A stretch of DNA of 64,000 nucleotides, taken from contig JAPWDM010000008.1 in NCBI GenBank assembly GCA_035578155.1, positions 1,436,001 through 1,500,000 of the forward strand. The letters run 5' to 3'. Shown here piece after piece: positions 10,476 to 20,816 of this stretch. The DNA is from Brachynemurus nebulosus (taxonomy: Eukaryota > Arthropoda > Insecta > Neuroptera > Myrmeleontidae). Under the pieces are notes generated by a model, which made no database searches, was not told the origin of the DNA, and saw only the letters and a program-made list of their open reading frames with translations. A program made the translations under genes and the position numbers. How positions within the stretch are numbered: the first letter of the stretch is position 1; each line of letters opens with the position of its first letter.

Positions 10476-11346
10476 CCGTAAAACCGTCTAGACCCGGACA
10501 CTTTTTTACATTTTTTGGTATAGTTTTATGTTTATACATGTTTCCTTCATAGATATCACCAATAAAAGTATTACCATTAGAAAGAGAGTATATTATTTGT
10601 TATATCCCTGACGCATTTGTTTCATTATAAGTAAAAATAAAAAAGTAATTAGTAAGTGTCCGGGTCTACACCCCAAATCCGTCTTGACCCGGACACTTAC
10701 TTAAATAATGTAATAACATGGAAAATCTCTCCCGTCGGGGTTAGAAGGGTGTTTTATATCGTCTGATGTCTCTGAACCTGTCTAAGACTTCAAAATATTT
10801 TCTGGGAAGGGAGAGGAGGCAATGCATAGTATGCCTCTCTATAAAGTAAACATACGATATGACACCAGAAGGAGGCATAAATCGCGTAATTATGGGGGGA
10901 ATATTAACGTATGGACAGTGGGAGTTACAACTGGTGCTAATTGCGGCCATAGTGTAATAAACTGATGTGTCCGGGTCTAAACGGATATACATATATAGCA
11001 TATATTTTTTTATATATACATCGAATATAACTTCAAACATCATTAAATGATGCGCGATAAAGTTCTGAACACATACATGTCAAAATTAAAACAATATAAC
11101 AATTATGACGAAAATTACATGTCTAAGTTAGACACACATTTTATTTCTTTGAAAAACTGTAGGATAGTAATCCTGTAAAATGAGATAGTAAAAGTTGAAA
11201 TCCGTTTTTTTATTGGTACAGCTGTTTAGAGGATGTTTTTCTCTCTCTAATGACGTCAAGAACAAATGTTTATTGTTGCAGGTTAATGTAGAAATTATTT
11301 AATTTGAATATTGGTGCAAAGTGTCCGGGTTTAGACGGTTTTACGG
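10476..11346. mobile_element. 871-bp TA-flanked element with internal copies of its end motif
   Basis: The ends CCGTAAAACCGTCTAGACCC and inverse GGTTTAGACGGTTTTACGG form a 26-bp inverted repeat, each abutting TA. The core GTGTCCGGGTCTA recurs inside: twice as a hairpin at about 10650-10703 and once near 10966. There is no credible transposase; the 100-aa minus frame has no known features. The multiple motif copies look like repeated transposase-binding sites. Confidence 0.82.
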
Positions 11347-11517
11347 TACTTTAGTTCCTCGTAATAGGAAGCAATCACTTTCAGTCCTAAAGGACTAAAA
11401 ATACCTTTACTTCCGCCTTTAAACCAATCAGCAAACAGAATTTATAGAACATCACTAATCAGCAAGCGAAATTTAACTTAAATTAAATAGCGGTGCTAGG
11501 TAATGAATTACATTTCA

Positions 11518-11665
11518 GTATACTTGATATAATATTATTTCATACACTTTAAATGATTTTTTTCTTATTTTTTTTTAAGGACAGGGCCGCTAGTTATGAA
11601 ATAATACAAATTATTTCTTTGAAAAAAATTTATTCTTATAAATATATTTAACACCTGGACGGTCC
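11518..11665. repeat. Dispersed repeat, copy 2 (see 2306-2450)
   Basis: CTTGATATAATATTATTTC, GGGCCGCTAGTTATGA and ATTTAACACCTGGACGGTC match 2306-2450. It abuts a pogo-like element here as well. Confidence 0.7.
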
Positions 11666-11676
11666 CAATAAAAATA

Positions 11677-12357
11677 CAGTAAAACTTCGCTATTTCGGAC
11701 TTCACTAATTCGAACTGACAAAAAAAAAATTATATAGTAAATTAGTGTGTAGTATACATTTTGGACTCAATTATTATTAAAATTAAATATAGAGTAATTA
11801 AAAATTTTTATTTTTATACTTCTCATTTGTTACTGAATTTAGCGATTTAAATTATTATATACAATAGGGAATATGCATATAATCCAAATAAATTTTAAAT
11901 ATTTTTTTTTTATATTACAATTTTTATAAATTGTAATAAAAAAAATATTTTAAAACATATTTTACATAGATTTTAAACGAAACTGAACCCGCATGAGGTC
12001 ACTTGGTATGGAAATGCCCATTCAAGAGTAACCACGGAAATAAAAAAAACAACTCATTTCGTTCTTAATTTATAACAATACCCAATTTCAAATGCAATTG
12101 TATTATATTATAACAATAAAAAAAATATATTTTGAAAAAGATATTTTTTAAAATATTATTTTAGTTATTATTAGTTCCTCTAACGATTTAGGTAATATAA
12201 AAAAAGCACATGCATATTCTCTATTACGCTTTGAAATGTACCTAAATAAGTACACGAAAGTCAGGATTACACGTGATTTTAGAAGTGTTTTCGAAAGTTT
12301 CGCTGATTCATACCAATCGTGGTACGCCCTATTGGTCGAATTAGTGAAGTTTTACTG
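11677..12357. mobile_element. 681-bp pogo/Tc1-like MITE
   Basis: TA-CAGTAAAACTTCGCTATTTC at the left and GTGAAGTTTTACTG-TA at the right. Sister of 3099-3959; the GTCAGGATTACACGTGATTTT tract is shared. It provides the empty site for the nested insertion in the sister copy. Confidence 0.78.
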
Positions 12358-12363
12358 TAGATG

Positions 12364-12366
<3 letters not shown>

Positions 12367-12459
<93 letters not shown>
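12367..12459. repeat. (TA)n microsatellite
   Basis: Uninterrupted TA repeat of about 93 bp next to the pogo-like MITE. Confidence 0.97.
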
Positions 12460-12461
<2 letters not shown>

Positions 12462-12477
12462 TTTTTCGATTTTTATG

Positions 12478-13024
12478 AAGTATGTTTTTTGACGTGTCCT
12501 TTCAAACTATTTGAATGTGAAAATGTTTTAAAACATGTGTTACGTTTGAATGGTTTTTCTAGTGTATTATATTACAACTCTAAGAAAAAAGTAAAGGTAA
12601 TAAAATTTTGAAAGAAATATGATTGGTTAAAAAAGATGACAAGGATAAAAAAGCAGCCTGTACAGTGACAGTTTAATTTACTTATCTCTCTCACACAAAA
12701 ATGTGACAAACTAAGTCGGATTTACATAGCTAAAAAAAAACTTCATAATTCAAAAAGTTAAATGAATGTATATAATTTTTAAAACTATTGATTTAGATTA
12801 TAATTTAACATTTCTAAATCGTATTTTGTATTGCCATATTCTATTTTGAATTGAAAAGTAATATTTTTATAAATGTTGCTGCAAGAGGGCAGTTTCGTAC
12901 TGAAAATAATTTATTTCTTTTTTGCTATAGTGTAAATCCAACTTGTAAAAATATGTAATCTCTTATGTGTTTTCAAAGCGCCTGTATGAGAAAATGTTTT
13001 AGAACATGTGTTACATGTGAATGG
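12478..13024 (-). pseudogene. Decayed C-terminal fingers of gene B, split by about 390 bp
   Basis: Downstream of the gene B stop (minus strand) the same frame continues with a finger, PFTCNTCSKTFSHTGALKTH, ending near 12955. The terminal finger ([21 protein letters not shown], with C changed to R) lies at 12478-12562. Between them 12563-12950 is unrelated AT-rich DNA whose edges carry partly inverted GGATTTACA/TGTAAATCC tracts, probably an inserted element. Confidence 0.8.
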
Positions 13025-14023
13025 TTATTCTCCTGTGTGCGTTCTTTTATGTCTTTTCAAATTACTTGACGTTAAAAATGTTTCAAGACATGTATCACAT
13101 TTGTATGGTTTTTCTTTTACTGTATGTATTCTTTCATGTCTCCGTAAATAAGGTGAATCAGAAAATGTTTTAAAACATATATTACATTTGAATGGTATTT
13201 CTCCTGTATGTGTTCTTTTATGTACTTTCAAACTATTTGAGTAAGAAAATGCTTTAAAACATATTTCACATTTAAATGGTTTTTCTCCTGTATGTAATCT
13301 CTTATGTGTTTTCAAAATACTTGACTGAGAAAATGTTTTAAAACATATATCACATTTGAATGGTTTCTCTCGTGTATGTGTTTTTGCATGTTTTTGTAAA
13401 TTACTTGAATTTGAAAATGTTTTATAACATATATCACATGTGAATGGTTTTTCTCCCGTGTGTACTCTCTTATGTGTTTTTAAATTACTTGACTGAGAAA
13501 ATGTTTTAAAACATGTTGTACATTTGAATGGTTTTTCTCCCACATGTGTTCTTTCATGTTTTTTCAAATCACTTGACTGTGAAAATGTTTTAAAACACAA
13601 ATTACATTCGAATGGTCTTTCACCAGTAAAGGTTTTCTGATGTTTTTTCAAATGGCTTGATGTGTATGGTTCTTGACTGGTTTGACTTTTTCCATAATTC
13701 GTTAAACAACCTTGTTCAGTTCCATTGTCGGTATTTGTTAAATTTTCACAACTATCATTTAATAGATCACTATTTTCTTCCAACGTATACTCTTCATCAT
13801 CTTCTAACTTAATTTCCGTATGTAAATTTTCCAAATTTAATAAATCATCAGCATTATTTCTTTCTTCCAGTTCCAATTTTATTTCGTTTCCATAACATGA
13901 AGATTTCGGTACTTCCGTTTTTGTTATATTTAAAAATGGGTTGTCTACATTTTGTAAATTTTCCTCCTCTTTTATTTTAACAGTAAATATATCAACCTTT
14001 GATATGGACCCGTTATTTTCCAT
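13025..14023 (-). CDS. C2H2 zinc-finger protein B (7 fingers, premature stop)
   Basis: 332 aa from the MENNGSISK start. The frame is open 29 codons further upstream, but that stretch lies in the shared leader. The acidic region keeps IKEE, IKLE and IKLE; the second site is TKTE. A vestigial finger (SSHLKKHQKTFTGE) precedes seven fingers, linkers including TREKP, TGEIP and a longer TVKEKP. The stop at 13025-13027 is a single AAA to TAA change in the linker TGEK, and finger sequence continues in frame beyond it. Divergently arranged with gene C; the starts are 305 bp apart. Confidence 0.87.
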   Translation of the reverse strand: MENNGSISKVDIFTVKIKEEENLQNVDNPFLNITKTEVPKSSCYGNEIKLELEERNNADDLLNLENLHTEIKLEDDEEYTLEENSDLLNDSCENLTNTDNGTEQGCLTNYGKSQTSQEPYTSSHLKKHQKTFTGERPFECNLCFKTFSQSSDLKKHERTHVGEKPFKCTTCFKTFSQSSNLKTHKRVHTGEKPFTCDICYKTFSNSSNLQKHAKTHTREKPFKCDICFKTFSQSSILKTHKRLHTGEKPFKCEICFKAFSYSNSLKVHKRTHTGEIPFKCNICFKTFSDSPYLRRHERIHTVKEKPYKCDTCLETFLTSSNLKRHKRTHTGE

Positions 14024-14327
14024 TTTCTTCTCCGAGAATTTTACCGTTTTGAGGTTTGGACAAATTATCAAGTCTGAACTCTGAACGTTAGAGCAATGGA
14101 GATTAGACAAGGAGACGAAACTTATATGAGAGGAATTGACAAAATTGGTCAGTAAAATGGTAAATATAAGGCTTTCTTTTTTTACCAGTCGTGGCGTTAA
14201 TAATGCTCGAATACTGATGTGGAATAGCGAATGTGGTATGCGCTGTATGCGCTGTATGCCATCTCCACCCCACCTCCGTGCTCAACACAGATTATCTCAA
14301 AGCGACCGAATTATTTTTCTGAAGAAA
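14024..14327. promoter_or_regulatory. Shared divergent promoter region of genes B and C
   Basis: 304 bp separate the ATG of B (minus) from the ATG of C (plus). On the B side the family leader (TTCAGACTTGAT, then TTTGTCC, CTCAAAAC, GAGAAGAAA) is kept. The middle holds the block shared with the upstream side of gene A, and a CTGTATGCGCTGTATGC tandem lies at about 14240. The C side lacks the usual leader except GAAGAAAATGG, so C may be expressed from unrelated promoter DNA. Confidence 0.55.
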
Positions 14328-15317
14328 ATGGAAAATAAACGGTGTGCATCAAACGTTGATACATATACTGTTAAAGTAATAAAAGAGGAGGAAAATTTGC
14401 AGAATGTAGACAATTCATTTCTAAATATTACAAAAACGGAAGTACCGGAACCTTCATGTTCTGGAAATGAAATAAAATTGGAACTAGAAGAAAGTAATTG
14501 CGATAATTTATTAAATTTGGAAAGTTTACATACCGAAGTTAAGTTAGAAGATGATGAAGAGGATATGATAACAGAAAAAAGTGATTTATCAGGTGAAAAT
14601 TGTGAAAATTTAACAAATACCGACAGTGAAACTGAGCAAGCTTGTTTAAGGAATTATGAAAAAAATCAAACCAGTGAAAAACCATACACGTCAAGCCATT
14701 TGAAAAAACATCAGAAACCTCTTACTGGTGAAAGACGATTTCAATGTAATTTGTGTTTTAAAACATTTTCTCAGTCGGGTACTTTGAAATTACATGAAAG
14801 AACACATACAGGAGAAAAACCATTCAAGTGTAACACATGTTTTAAAACATTTTCTCAGTCAAGTAGTTTAAAAACACACGAAAGAACACATTCAGGAAAA
14901 AAACCATTCAAGTGTAACACATGTTTTAAAACATTTTCTCAGTCGGGTAGTTTGAAATTACATGAAAGAACACATACAAGAGAAAAACCATTCAAATGTG
15001 ATGTATGTTTTAAAATGTTTTCTCTGTTACATCATTTGAACACACATAAAACAATACATACTGGTGAAAAACCATTCAAATGTAATGTATGTTTTAAAAC
15101 ATTTTCTCTGTCACATCATTTGAAAGATCATAAAAGAACACATACGGGAGAAAAACCATTCAAATGTGATGTATGTTTTAAAACATTTTCTACTTCGTAC
15201 GAATTAAAGATACATGAAAGAGTACATACGGGAGAGAAACCATTCAAATGTGAAAAATGTTTTAAAACATATTCACAGTCAAGTCACTTGAAGCGACACG
15301 TCAAAAAACATTTTTAG
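14328..15317 (+). CDS. C2H2 zinc-finger protein C (7 fingers, intact end)
   Basis: 329 aa from MENKRCASN, the family start. The frame is open 64 codons upstream, but that part is promoter DNA shared with A and B. Acidic region: TVKVIKEEE, TKTE, IKLE and VKLE followed by DDEED. Vestigial finger SSHLKKHQKPLTGE, then seven fingers. Finger 7 is CEKCFKTYSQ, with Tyr for the usual core Phe. It ends LKRHVKKHF and a stop, as expected for a complete terminal finger. It belongs with A, B and G (the SEKPYTSSHLKKHQ junction). Predicted sequence-specific nuclear regulator; targets unknown. Confidence 0.9.
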   Translation: MENKRCASNVDTYTVKVIKEEENLQNVDNSFLNITKTEVPEPSCSGNEIKLELEESNCDNLLNLESLHTEVKLEDDEEDMITEKSDLSGENCENLTNTDSETEQACLRNYEKNQTSEKPYTSSHLKKHQKPLTGERRFQCNLCFKTFSQSGTLKLHERTHTGEKPFKCNTCFKTFSQSSSLKTHERTHSGKKPFKCNTCFKTFSQSGSLKLHERTHTREKPFKCDVCFKMFSLLHHLNTHKTIHTGEKPFKCNVCFKTFSLSHHLKDHKRTHTGEKPFKCDVCFKTFSTSYELKIHERVHTGEKPFKCEKCFKTYSQSSHLKRHVKKHF

Positions 15318-15346
15318 AAAAATAGGAACATATTTTTATTGGTATC

Positions 15347-15427
15347 TTTGTTTGTTTGTTTAGTTTCTTTTGTTGTTTTATTTAAAGGGAACTTGTATGT
15401 GGACGTTGATGACCGTCAAGGTGTTAA
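15347..15427 (-). repeat. Unoccupied copy of the 2427-3075 repeat
   Basis: Inverted relative to 2427-3075. AACACCTTGACGGTCATCAA runs straight into CACATACAAGTT and the TTTAAATAAAACA tract without the 550-bp MITE. It serves as the empty site for that insertion. Confidence 0.75.
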
Positions 15428-15469
15428 ATCCCCCTCTTCAGGGTTGCTAACACTAATGTACATATCGTA

Positions 15470-15564
15470 CATACTACATACATAATCTATGCTCAACAAA
15501 ACGTTCAGACTTAATAATTGTCAAAATCAAAATAAAAGAATTAAATTTCCCGAGAAAAAAGAAA
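15470..15564 (+). promoter_or_regulatory. Family promoter/leader of gene D
   Basis: ACATAATCTATGCTCAACAA, AACGTTCAGACTTAATAATT, then GTCAAAATC, GAATTAAATTTCCCGAG and AAAAAAGAAA before the ATG match the leaders of E, F and H to N in order and spacing. Confidence 0.65.
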
Positions 15565-16572
15565 ATGGAAAATAAAGTGTGTACATCAAAGGTTGATGCG
15601 TTTACTGTTAAAATAAAACAGGAAGAAGATTTACAGAATGTAGACAACTCATTTTTAAATATTACAAAAACGGAAGTACCGGAACCTTCATGTTCTGGAA
15701 ATGAAATAAAATTGGAACTAGACGAAAGCAATTGCGATAATTTATTAAATTTGGAAAGTTTACATACCGAAGTTAAGTTAGAAGATGATGAAGAGGATAT
15801 GTTAACAGAAAATAGTGATTTATTTGGCGACAATTCAGAATTTTTTAACACACAGAGTACCAATGACCAAACACATGACATAATACATACAGAACAAGAA
15901 AAACCATTCAAATGTCATGTAAGTTTTAAAACATTTTCTCAGTCACATCATTTGAAAACACATGAAAGAACACATTCAGGAGAAAAACCATTCAAATGTG
16001 ATATATGCTTTATAACATTTTTTCAGTCTAGTCATTTAAAAACACATGAAAGAATACACACAGGAGAAAAACCATTCAAGTGTAATATATGTTTTAAAAT
16101 ATTTTCCCAGTCAAGCCAGTTGAAAACACATGAAAGAGCACATACAGGTGAAAAACTATTCAAATGTAACACATGTTTTAAAACATTTTCTTTGCCACCT
16201 CATTTGAAATTACATGAAAGAACACATTCAGGAGAAAAACCATTCAAATGTAATGTATGTTTAAAATCATTTTCCGATTTATCTGCATTACGGAAACATG
16301 AAAGAATACATACAAGAGAAAAACTATTCAATTGTGATATATGTTTTAAAACATTTGCTCACTCAAATAGTTTAAAGGATCATAAAAGAACACATACAGG
16401 AGAAAAACCATTAAAATGCGATACATGTAGTAAAACATTTTCTCAGTCAAGTAATTTAAAAACATATAAAATATTTCATGTAGAAGAAAAACCATTCATA
16501 TGTGATAGATGTAGTAAAACATTTTCTCAGTCAAGCAGTTTGAAGACACACATTAGAAAGTATCACATTTGA
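15565..16572 (+). CDS. C2H2 zinc-finger protein D (8 fingers, two damaged)
   Basis: 335 aa. The acidic region (IKQE, TKTE, IKLE, VKLE-DDEED) is nearly identical to that of C. The junction is of the second type ([20 protein letters not shown]), shared with E, F and H to N, so D joins a C-like head to the other subfamily. Eight fingers. Finger 1 has lost its second zinc Cys (CHVS) and finger 7 its first zinc His (LKTYKIFH), so six should fold normally. It ends THIRKYHI, a complete terminus with His-x4-His spacing. It lies 248 bp downstream of C with its own leader. Confidence 0.9.
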   Translation: MENKVCTSKVDAFTVKIKQEEDLQNVDNSFLNITKTEVPEPSCSGNEIKLELDESNCDNLLNLESLHTEVKLEDDEEDMLTENSDLFGDNSEFFNTQSTNDQTHDIIHTEQEKPFKCHVSFKTFSQSHHLKTHERTHSGEKPFKCDICFITFFQSSHLKTHERIHTGEKPFKCNICFKIFSQSSQLKTHERAHTGEKLFKCNTCFKTFSLPPHLKLHERTHSGEKPFKCNVCLKSFSDLSALRKHERIHTREKLFNCDICFKTFAHSNSLKDHKRTHTGEKPLKCDTCSKTFSQSSNLKTYKIFHVEEKPFICDRCSKTFSQSSSLKTHIRKYHI

Positions 16573-16723
16573 AAAGAATAAAAACTGCAAAAATAATTAA
16601 AAACTAAGTTTTGAGAAATTCAAGATTTTTTTTTTGTTGTAAATAATTCACTGTTGACACTGACAGACTTACTTTGTGAAATTTCATCTTAAATATATTT
16701 TTAATATTTACATAAAATACATA

Positions 16724-17964
16724 GGGTAAGAGACCCGATGACCGATCACTATTTTTAGCTGTATCATTAAATTAGCTTAAAAAAATTAAAAAATAAACAA
16801 AACACCCATTTTTTTTTCTTAATAAGTATGAAACCAAGTTTTTTTAATCCAATGGATATGTTTTTAAGAAAATATAACCCAAAAATTTTGATTTATTAAT
16901 GTTTTTGTTTTATAATTTGTTGACGTCTATGAAAAAGCGGACAGAAAATATTAACCTCCTTTGAAAGATCAATACACTGACCCCTATGAAAAATCGCGCA
17001 TTAATGTACATGAAGTACCTTCTACTATCGAATATTTGAACCATTCTCTTCCAGCCACTTTGACACTCTATCCACTACTAGGTGAGGCTATATGTCATAG
17101 AGTATTATCATAGAGTGACATCTAGTGAAACATAGAACGTCAAAGCAAAAGCCAAGAACGGTTTAAATATTCGATAAAATAAACCACTAAAATCACAATT
17201 TCGTTTCGCTCTCTGCTGATCTTTTAAAAAAACATTGTGTAAGATCTGACTTAGCCGTTAACCATTGTGAATTTTTAAACAGTTAAATTTAGTTTATATT
17301 GTATCTGTATGTGTCGTTTTAGATCTAATACATACATATCATACATATTATGTTTGACGTTTTTATTTGAAAATACCTATATAAATAACAATTTGGAAGT
17401 TTTAATTCAGTATTAATTATTTTTCAATTGATTTTACGTTTATAAAAACGGTTAGTTAAGTGTTTTAAACCCAAAAATTAATTAAAAATGTTTATAAAAT
17501 AGATATGCAATATATAATTCTCAAAATGCGGTACCCAACTGTAAAACTCAGATCCCAAGAAGAATCAGTCATACAAATAATATTTAACGCATATAAAATT
17601 TAATTTAGCTATCCTAATCTCTTAAGTGGACTAATAACAATTATTTGTATACTTTTATTATCCTAATAACTTTAAAAATTCGGTGAAAAATGTTACAATT
17701 TATAACTCATGTGTTTTGAATAATGATCATCCATCATACTAAAAATTCACGAATTCAATAAAAATTTTTCGATATATATATATATGTATTTCTTAAATTA
17801 AGTGAGGAGGCATTAAATGTGAGGTGAATTTAAATTGAAAAATAATCATTCTATTAATAATAATTTTTTTTATCAAAGGTTTCTTTCAGAAATAACTTCA
17901 TTAAGATATAAATGTCAAAACTGATTGGACTTATAACCCCGATCGACAATGGGGTCTTTTACCC
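16724..17964. mobile_element. 1241-bp TA-flanked DNA element, copy 1
   Basis: GGGTAAGAGACCCGATGACC at the left and GACAATGGGGTCTTTTACCC at the right are imperfect inverted repeats next to TA. A nearly identical copy is at 55930-57207. The interior has an inverted repeat (ATCGAATATTTGAACC ... GGTTTAAATATTCGAT) around 17020-17175. No transposase frame. Very close similarity of the two copies suggests recent mobility or recent segmental copying. Confidence 0.85.
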
Positions 17965-18042
17965 TAGATCTGATTAAGAGAAAGAAAAATGCGTATGTAT
18001 TGGTTACACGGATATAAAAGAAAAAAATTTTTTTTAAATATA

Positions 18043-18800
<758 letters not shown>

Positions 18801-19700
18801 GCTTTCGTGGGAAAGGGATCGTTTGCCAGATAGGTGGTGTTCTTTCCTTTTGTATTAAATAGCCTTCATAGTAGTACTTAATAAGTGATATTCTAAAAGT
18901 TGTTTAAATGTCGAGATTTGCTCCACTTGCTCATGCTTACTTTGCTTCATTTGCTTACAATAATTTTCGTACTTACGTACCTACATTTTTTCAAAGTCTC
19001 CGTTAAAATGCATTCACTATTTTCGATGGTTTTACGAAGGGTCATCTTTTGTTATATTTTTTACAACTTGCGTTAGTGAAGGTAGAGTTTGACCATATTT
19101 AAATGAAATGACTTTTCAAGTACGGTAATAATCAGCACTATTGTGCGCAGCAGGTATTCTACTTATCTAGGTAAGTGCTAAAAGAAATCGTCACTGGTAA
19201 AATAGGTAATAAATTTTAACACAATTGGAGTGAACATAAGGTATAGTATTTGTTGTAAGCAATAAAATAATTTAACTTTTTAAAAGTTTATGGTCACTAA
19301 TAACACCCTCTCAAAAAGTCATCCCAATAATTGTTGGATAAGGTATACATATTTGTACACATTAATTTCTTTTATTTAATAAAAACAGGTAAATTTCTAA
19401 GAAATTTTTTTTAGATTTGTAATTCAGATAAGTATCGACATTTTTTTTAAAATTAGAGAAATGTTTAAAAGCAATTCTCGTATTTTAAATGGGATTCTTG
19501 TAGCTAGGAATCATTTCGGCCATTAGTTGGAATAACATTTAGTCGTGTAATATGAAATGTCGTTTTCCGACCACTAGGTCGATCATGTAATTTAGAAAAA
19601 TATCGACACTGTTTGGAAAAGTATCATGGGCCGTAAATAAAAAAATTAAATTAAATTATCGCTCAAAATCTTTCTTTAAAATTTTTATAATTTATTGTAA
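18801..19700. other. AT-rich intergenic DNA, no gene seen
   Basis: Short frames only. No recognised repeat or RNA gene. Confidence 0.4.
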
Positions 19701-19709
19701 TTAACACAT

Positions 19710-19939
19710 TTTTCTGGGAACCGGCGGGGTACTTTCGCAGCTCAGCACCGGTCTACGAATCGGCAGTTGAGAAACACTGACATAGTGCATTATTTCTGTA
19801 AATATTATCTTATCTGTTATCTAAAATTTTATCTAGATAACGGTTCAATTATCTATTATCTTTATCTAAATATTTTAAATTATGTTATCTATTATCTGTT
19901 ATCTAGATAATAAAATTCGATATCTTGCCCAACACTGCT
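19710..19939. mobile_element. Two hAT-type right ends and a TTATCT cluster
   Basis: CAGTTGAGAAACACTG ends at 19782; its inverse, CAGTGTTTCTCAACTG, is a typical hAT terminus. GATATCTTGCCCAACACTG ends at 19939, and the inverse CAGTGTTGGGCAA is another hAT-like terminus. Between them TTATCT/AGATAA occurs about ten times. No matching left ends were found, so these are truncated pieces. Confidence 0.55.
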
Positions 19940-19958
19940 CCTGATTATAGGAATCGTT

Positions 19959-20273
19959 CTGGCGTTCGAAACGACAATTTTGTTAGCGTAACGTTAGCTA
20001 ATTGAGCTTTTACCGTTACAAACCAGAGGGCACGCATTCAAAAATTTACATACATTATATCTTAAAACAACAATTTCTAACATGGTGACTGATTATTTTT
20101 ATTCCATAATTTTTAAATGTGGCTGTACTTCAGAAATTAAGTATTTATACTGTGAAAAATCATGAAAAATAATTAACGTGCATTAATTTTTTGAATCAGA
20201 GCCCTCTGATTAGTAACGGTAAAAGCTCAATTAGCTAATGTTACCCTAACAAAATTTTCGTTTCGAACGCCAG
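19959..20273. mobile_element. 315-bp foldback element with about 90-bp arms
   Basis: CTGGCGTTCGAAACGACAAT and following bases through AATTGAGCTTTTACCGTTAC are mirrored at the right with a few mismatches, ending at CGTTTCGAACGCCAG. It lies directly upstream of the gene E promoter. Confidence 0.82.
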
Positions 20274-20300
20274 CAATCTATGGTCAAATAAAACGTTTAA
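20274..20300 (+). promoter_or_regulatory. Left half of the split gene E promoter
   Basis: CAATCTATGGTCAAATAAAA and CGTT are the family promoter, cut here by the element at 20301-20740. The remainder resumes at AGACTTGATAATT (20745). Confidence 0.7.
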
Positions 20301-20740
20301 GCACCCTGTAAACGATTAAATTTATTTGTCAAACTTCACGTTTTCATCAAACAATAGCTTAAACGATCAAACCAAAGCTCAAACAAATTTGACAAACTTA
20401 CCCGTAGTTTGTCACACTAGTGGTCCCCATAAAACAATTTTATTAGATAAAACTTGGCTAAACATAGAATAAATAATGAAAATTACGGAAAAAAGGCTGC
20501 TCGTACAGAGATTCGCAAAAATGTTATCAAATTTGCTATTCATTTCGGGGCAATTTAATAGAGCTTGTTTGACAAACACAACAAACACCGCCGCTCACCT
20601 TCAAACTTGTTGGTCAAACAAGTTGATCAATCAAGATTTTCATCAAACATGTCAAACACGTAGATTGTTTGACAAACGCGTCAAACAAAGCTGCATACTA
20701 TCAAATAATTTGACAAACAATTTGATCGTTTACAGGGCAC
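20301..20740. mobile_element. 440-bp MITE inserted in the gene E promoter
   Basis: GCACCCTGTAAACGATTAAA and the inverse end TTTGATCGTTTACAGGGCAC. It is filled with subterminal GTTTGTCAAA/TTTGACAAAC copies in both orientations. It interrupts the conserved ACGTTCAGACTTG string of the ZNF promoter; the flanks TTTAA and TTTAG look like a short target duplication. Confidence 0.85.
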
Positions 20741-20816
20741 TTTAGACTTGATAATTTGTCAATTTGTAAAAAACCTCGAAACAATTCTAGAATTAAATTT
20801 TCCGAGAAAAAAGAAA
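20741..20816 (+). promoter_or_regulatory. Right half of the gene E leader
   Basis: AGACTTGATAATTTGTC, ACCTCGAAAC, the AATTCTAGAATT palindrome (20783-20794), AAATTTTCCGAG and AAAAAAGAAA lead to the ATG. Confidence 0.65.

Noticed and set aside
10741..11043. 100-codon minus-strand frame in the 10476-11346 element as a transposase
   Set aside because: No helix-turn-helix or DDE-type pattern is visible and the element is too short for an enzyme.
12236..12478. Frames with long IYIYIY runs (also 17989-18393)
   Set aside because: They are translations of TA microsatellites.
14136..14327. Upstream extension of gene C (64 extra codons)
   Set aside because: The extension lies in DNA shared with the non-coding upstream regions of A and B; MENK is the start common to all paralogues.
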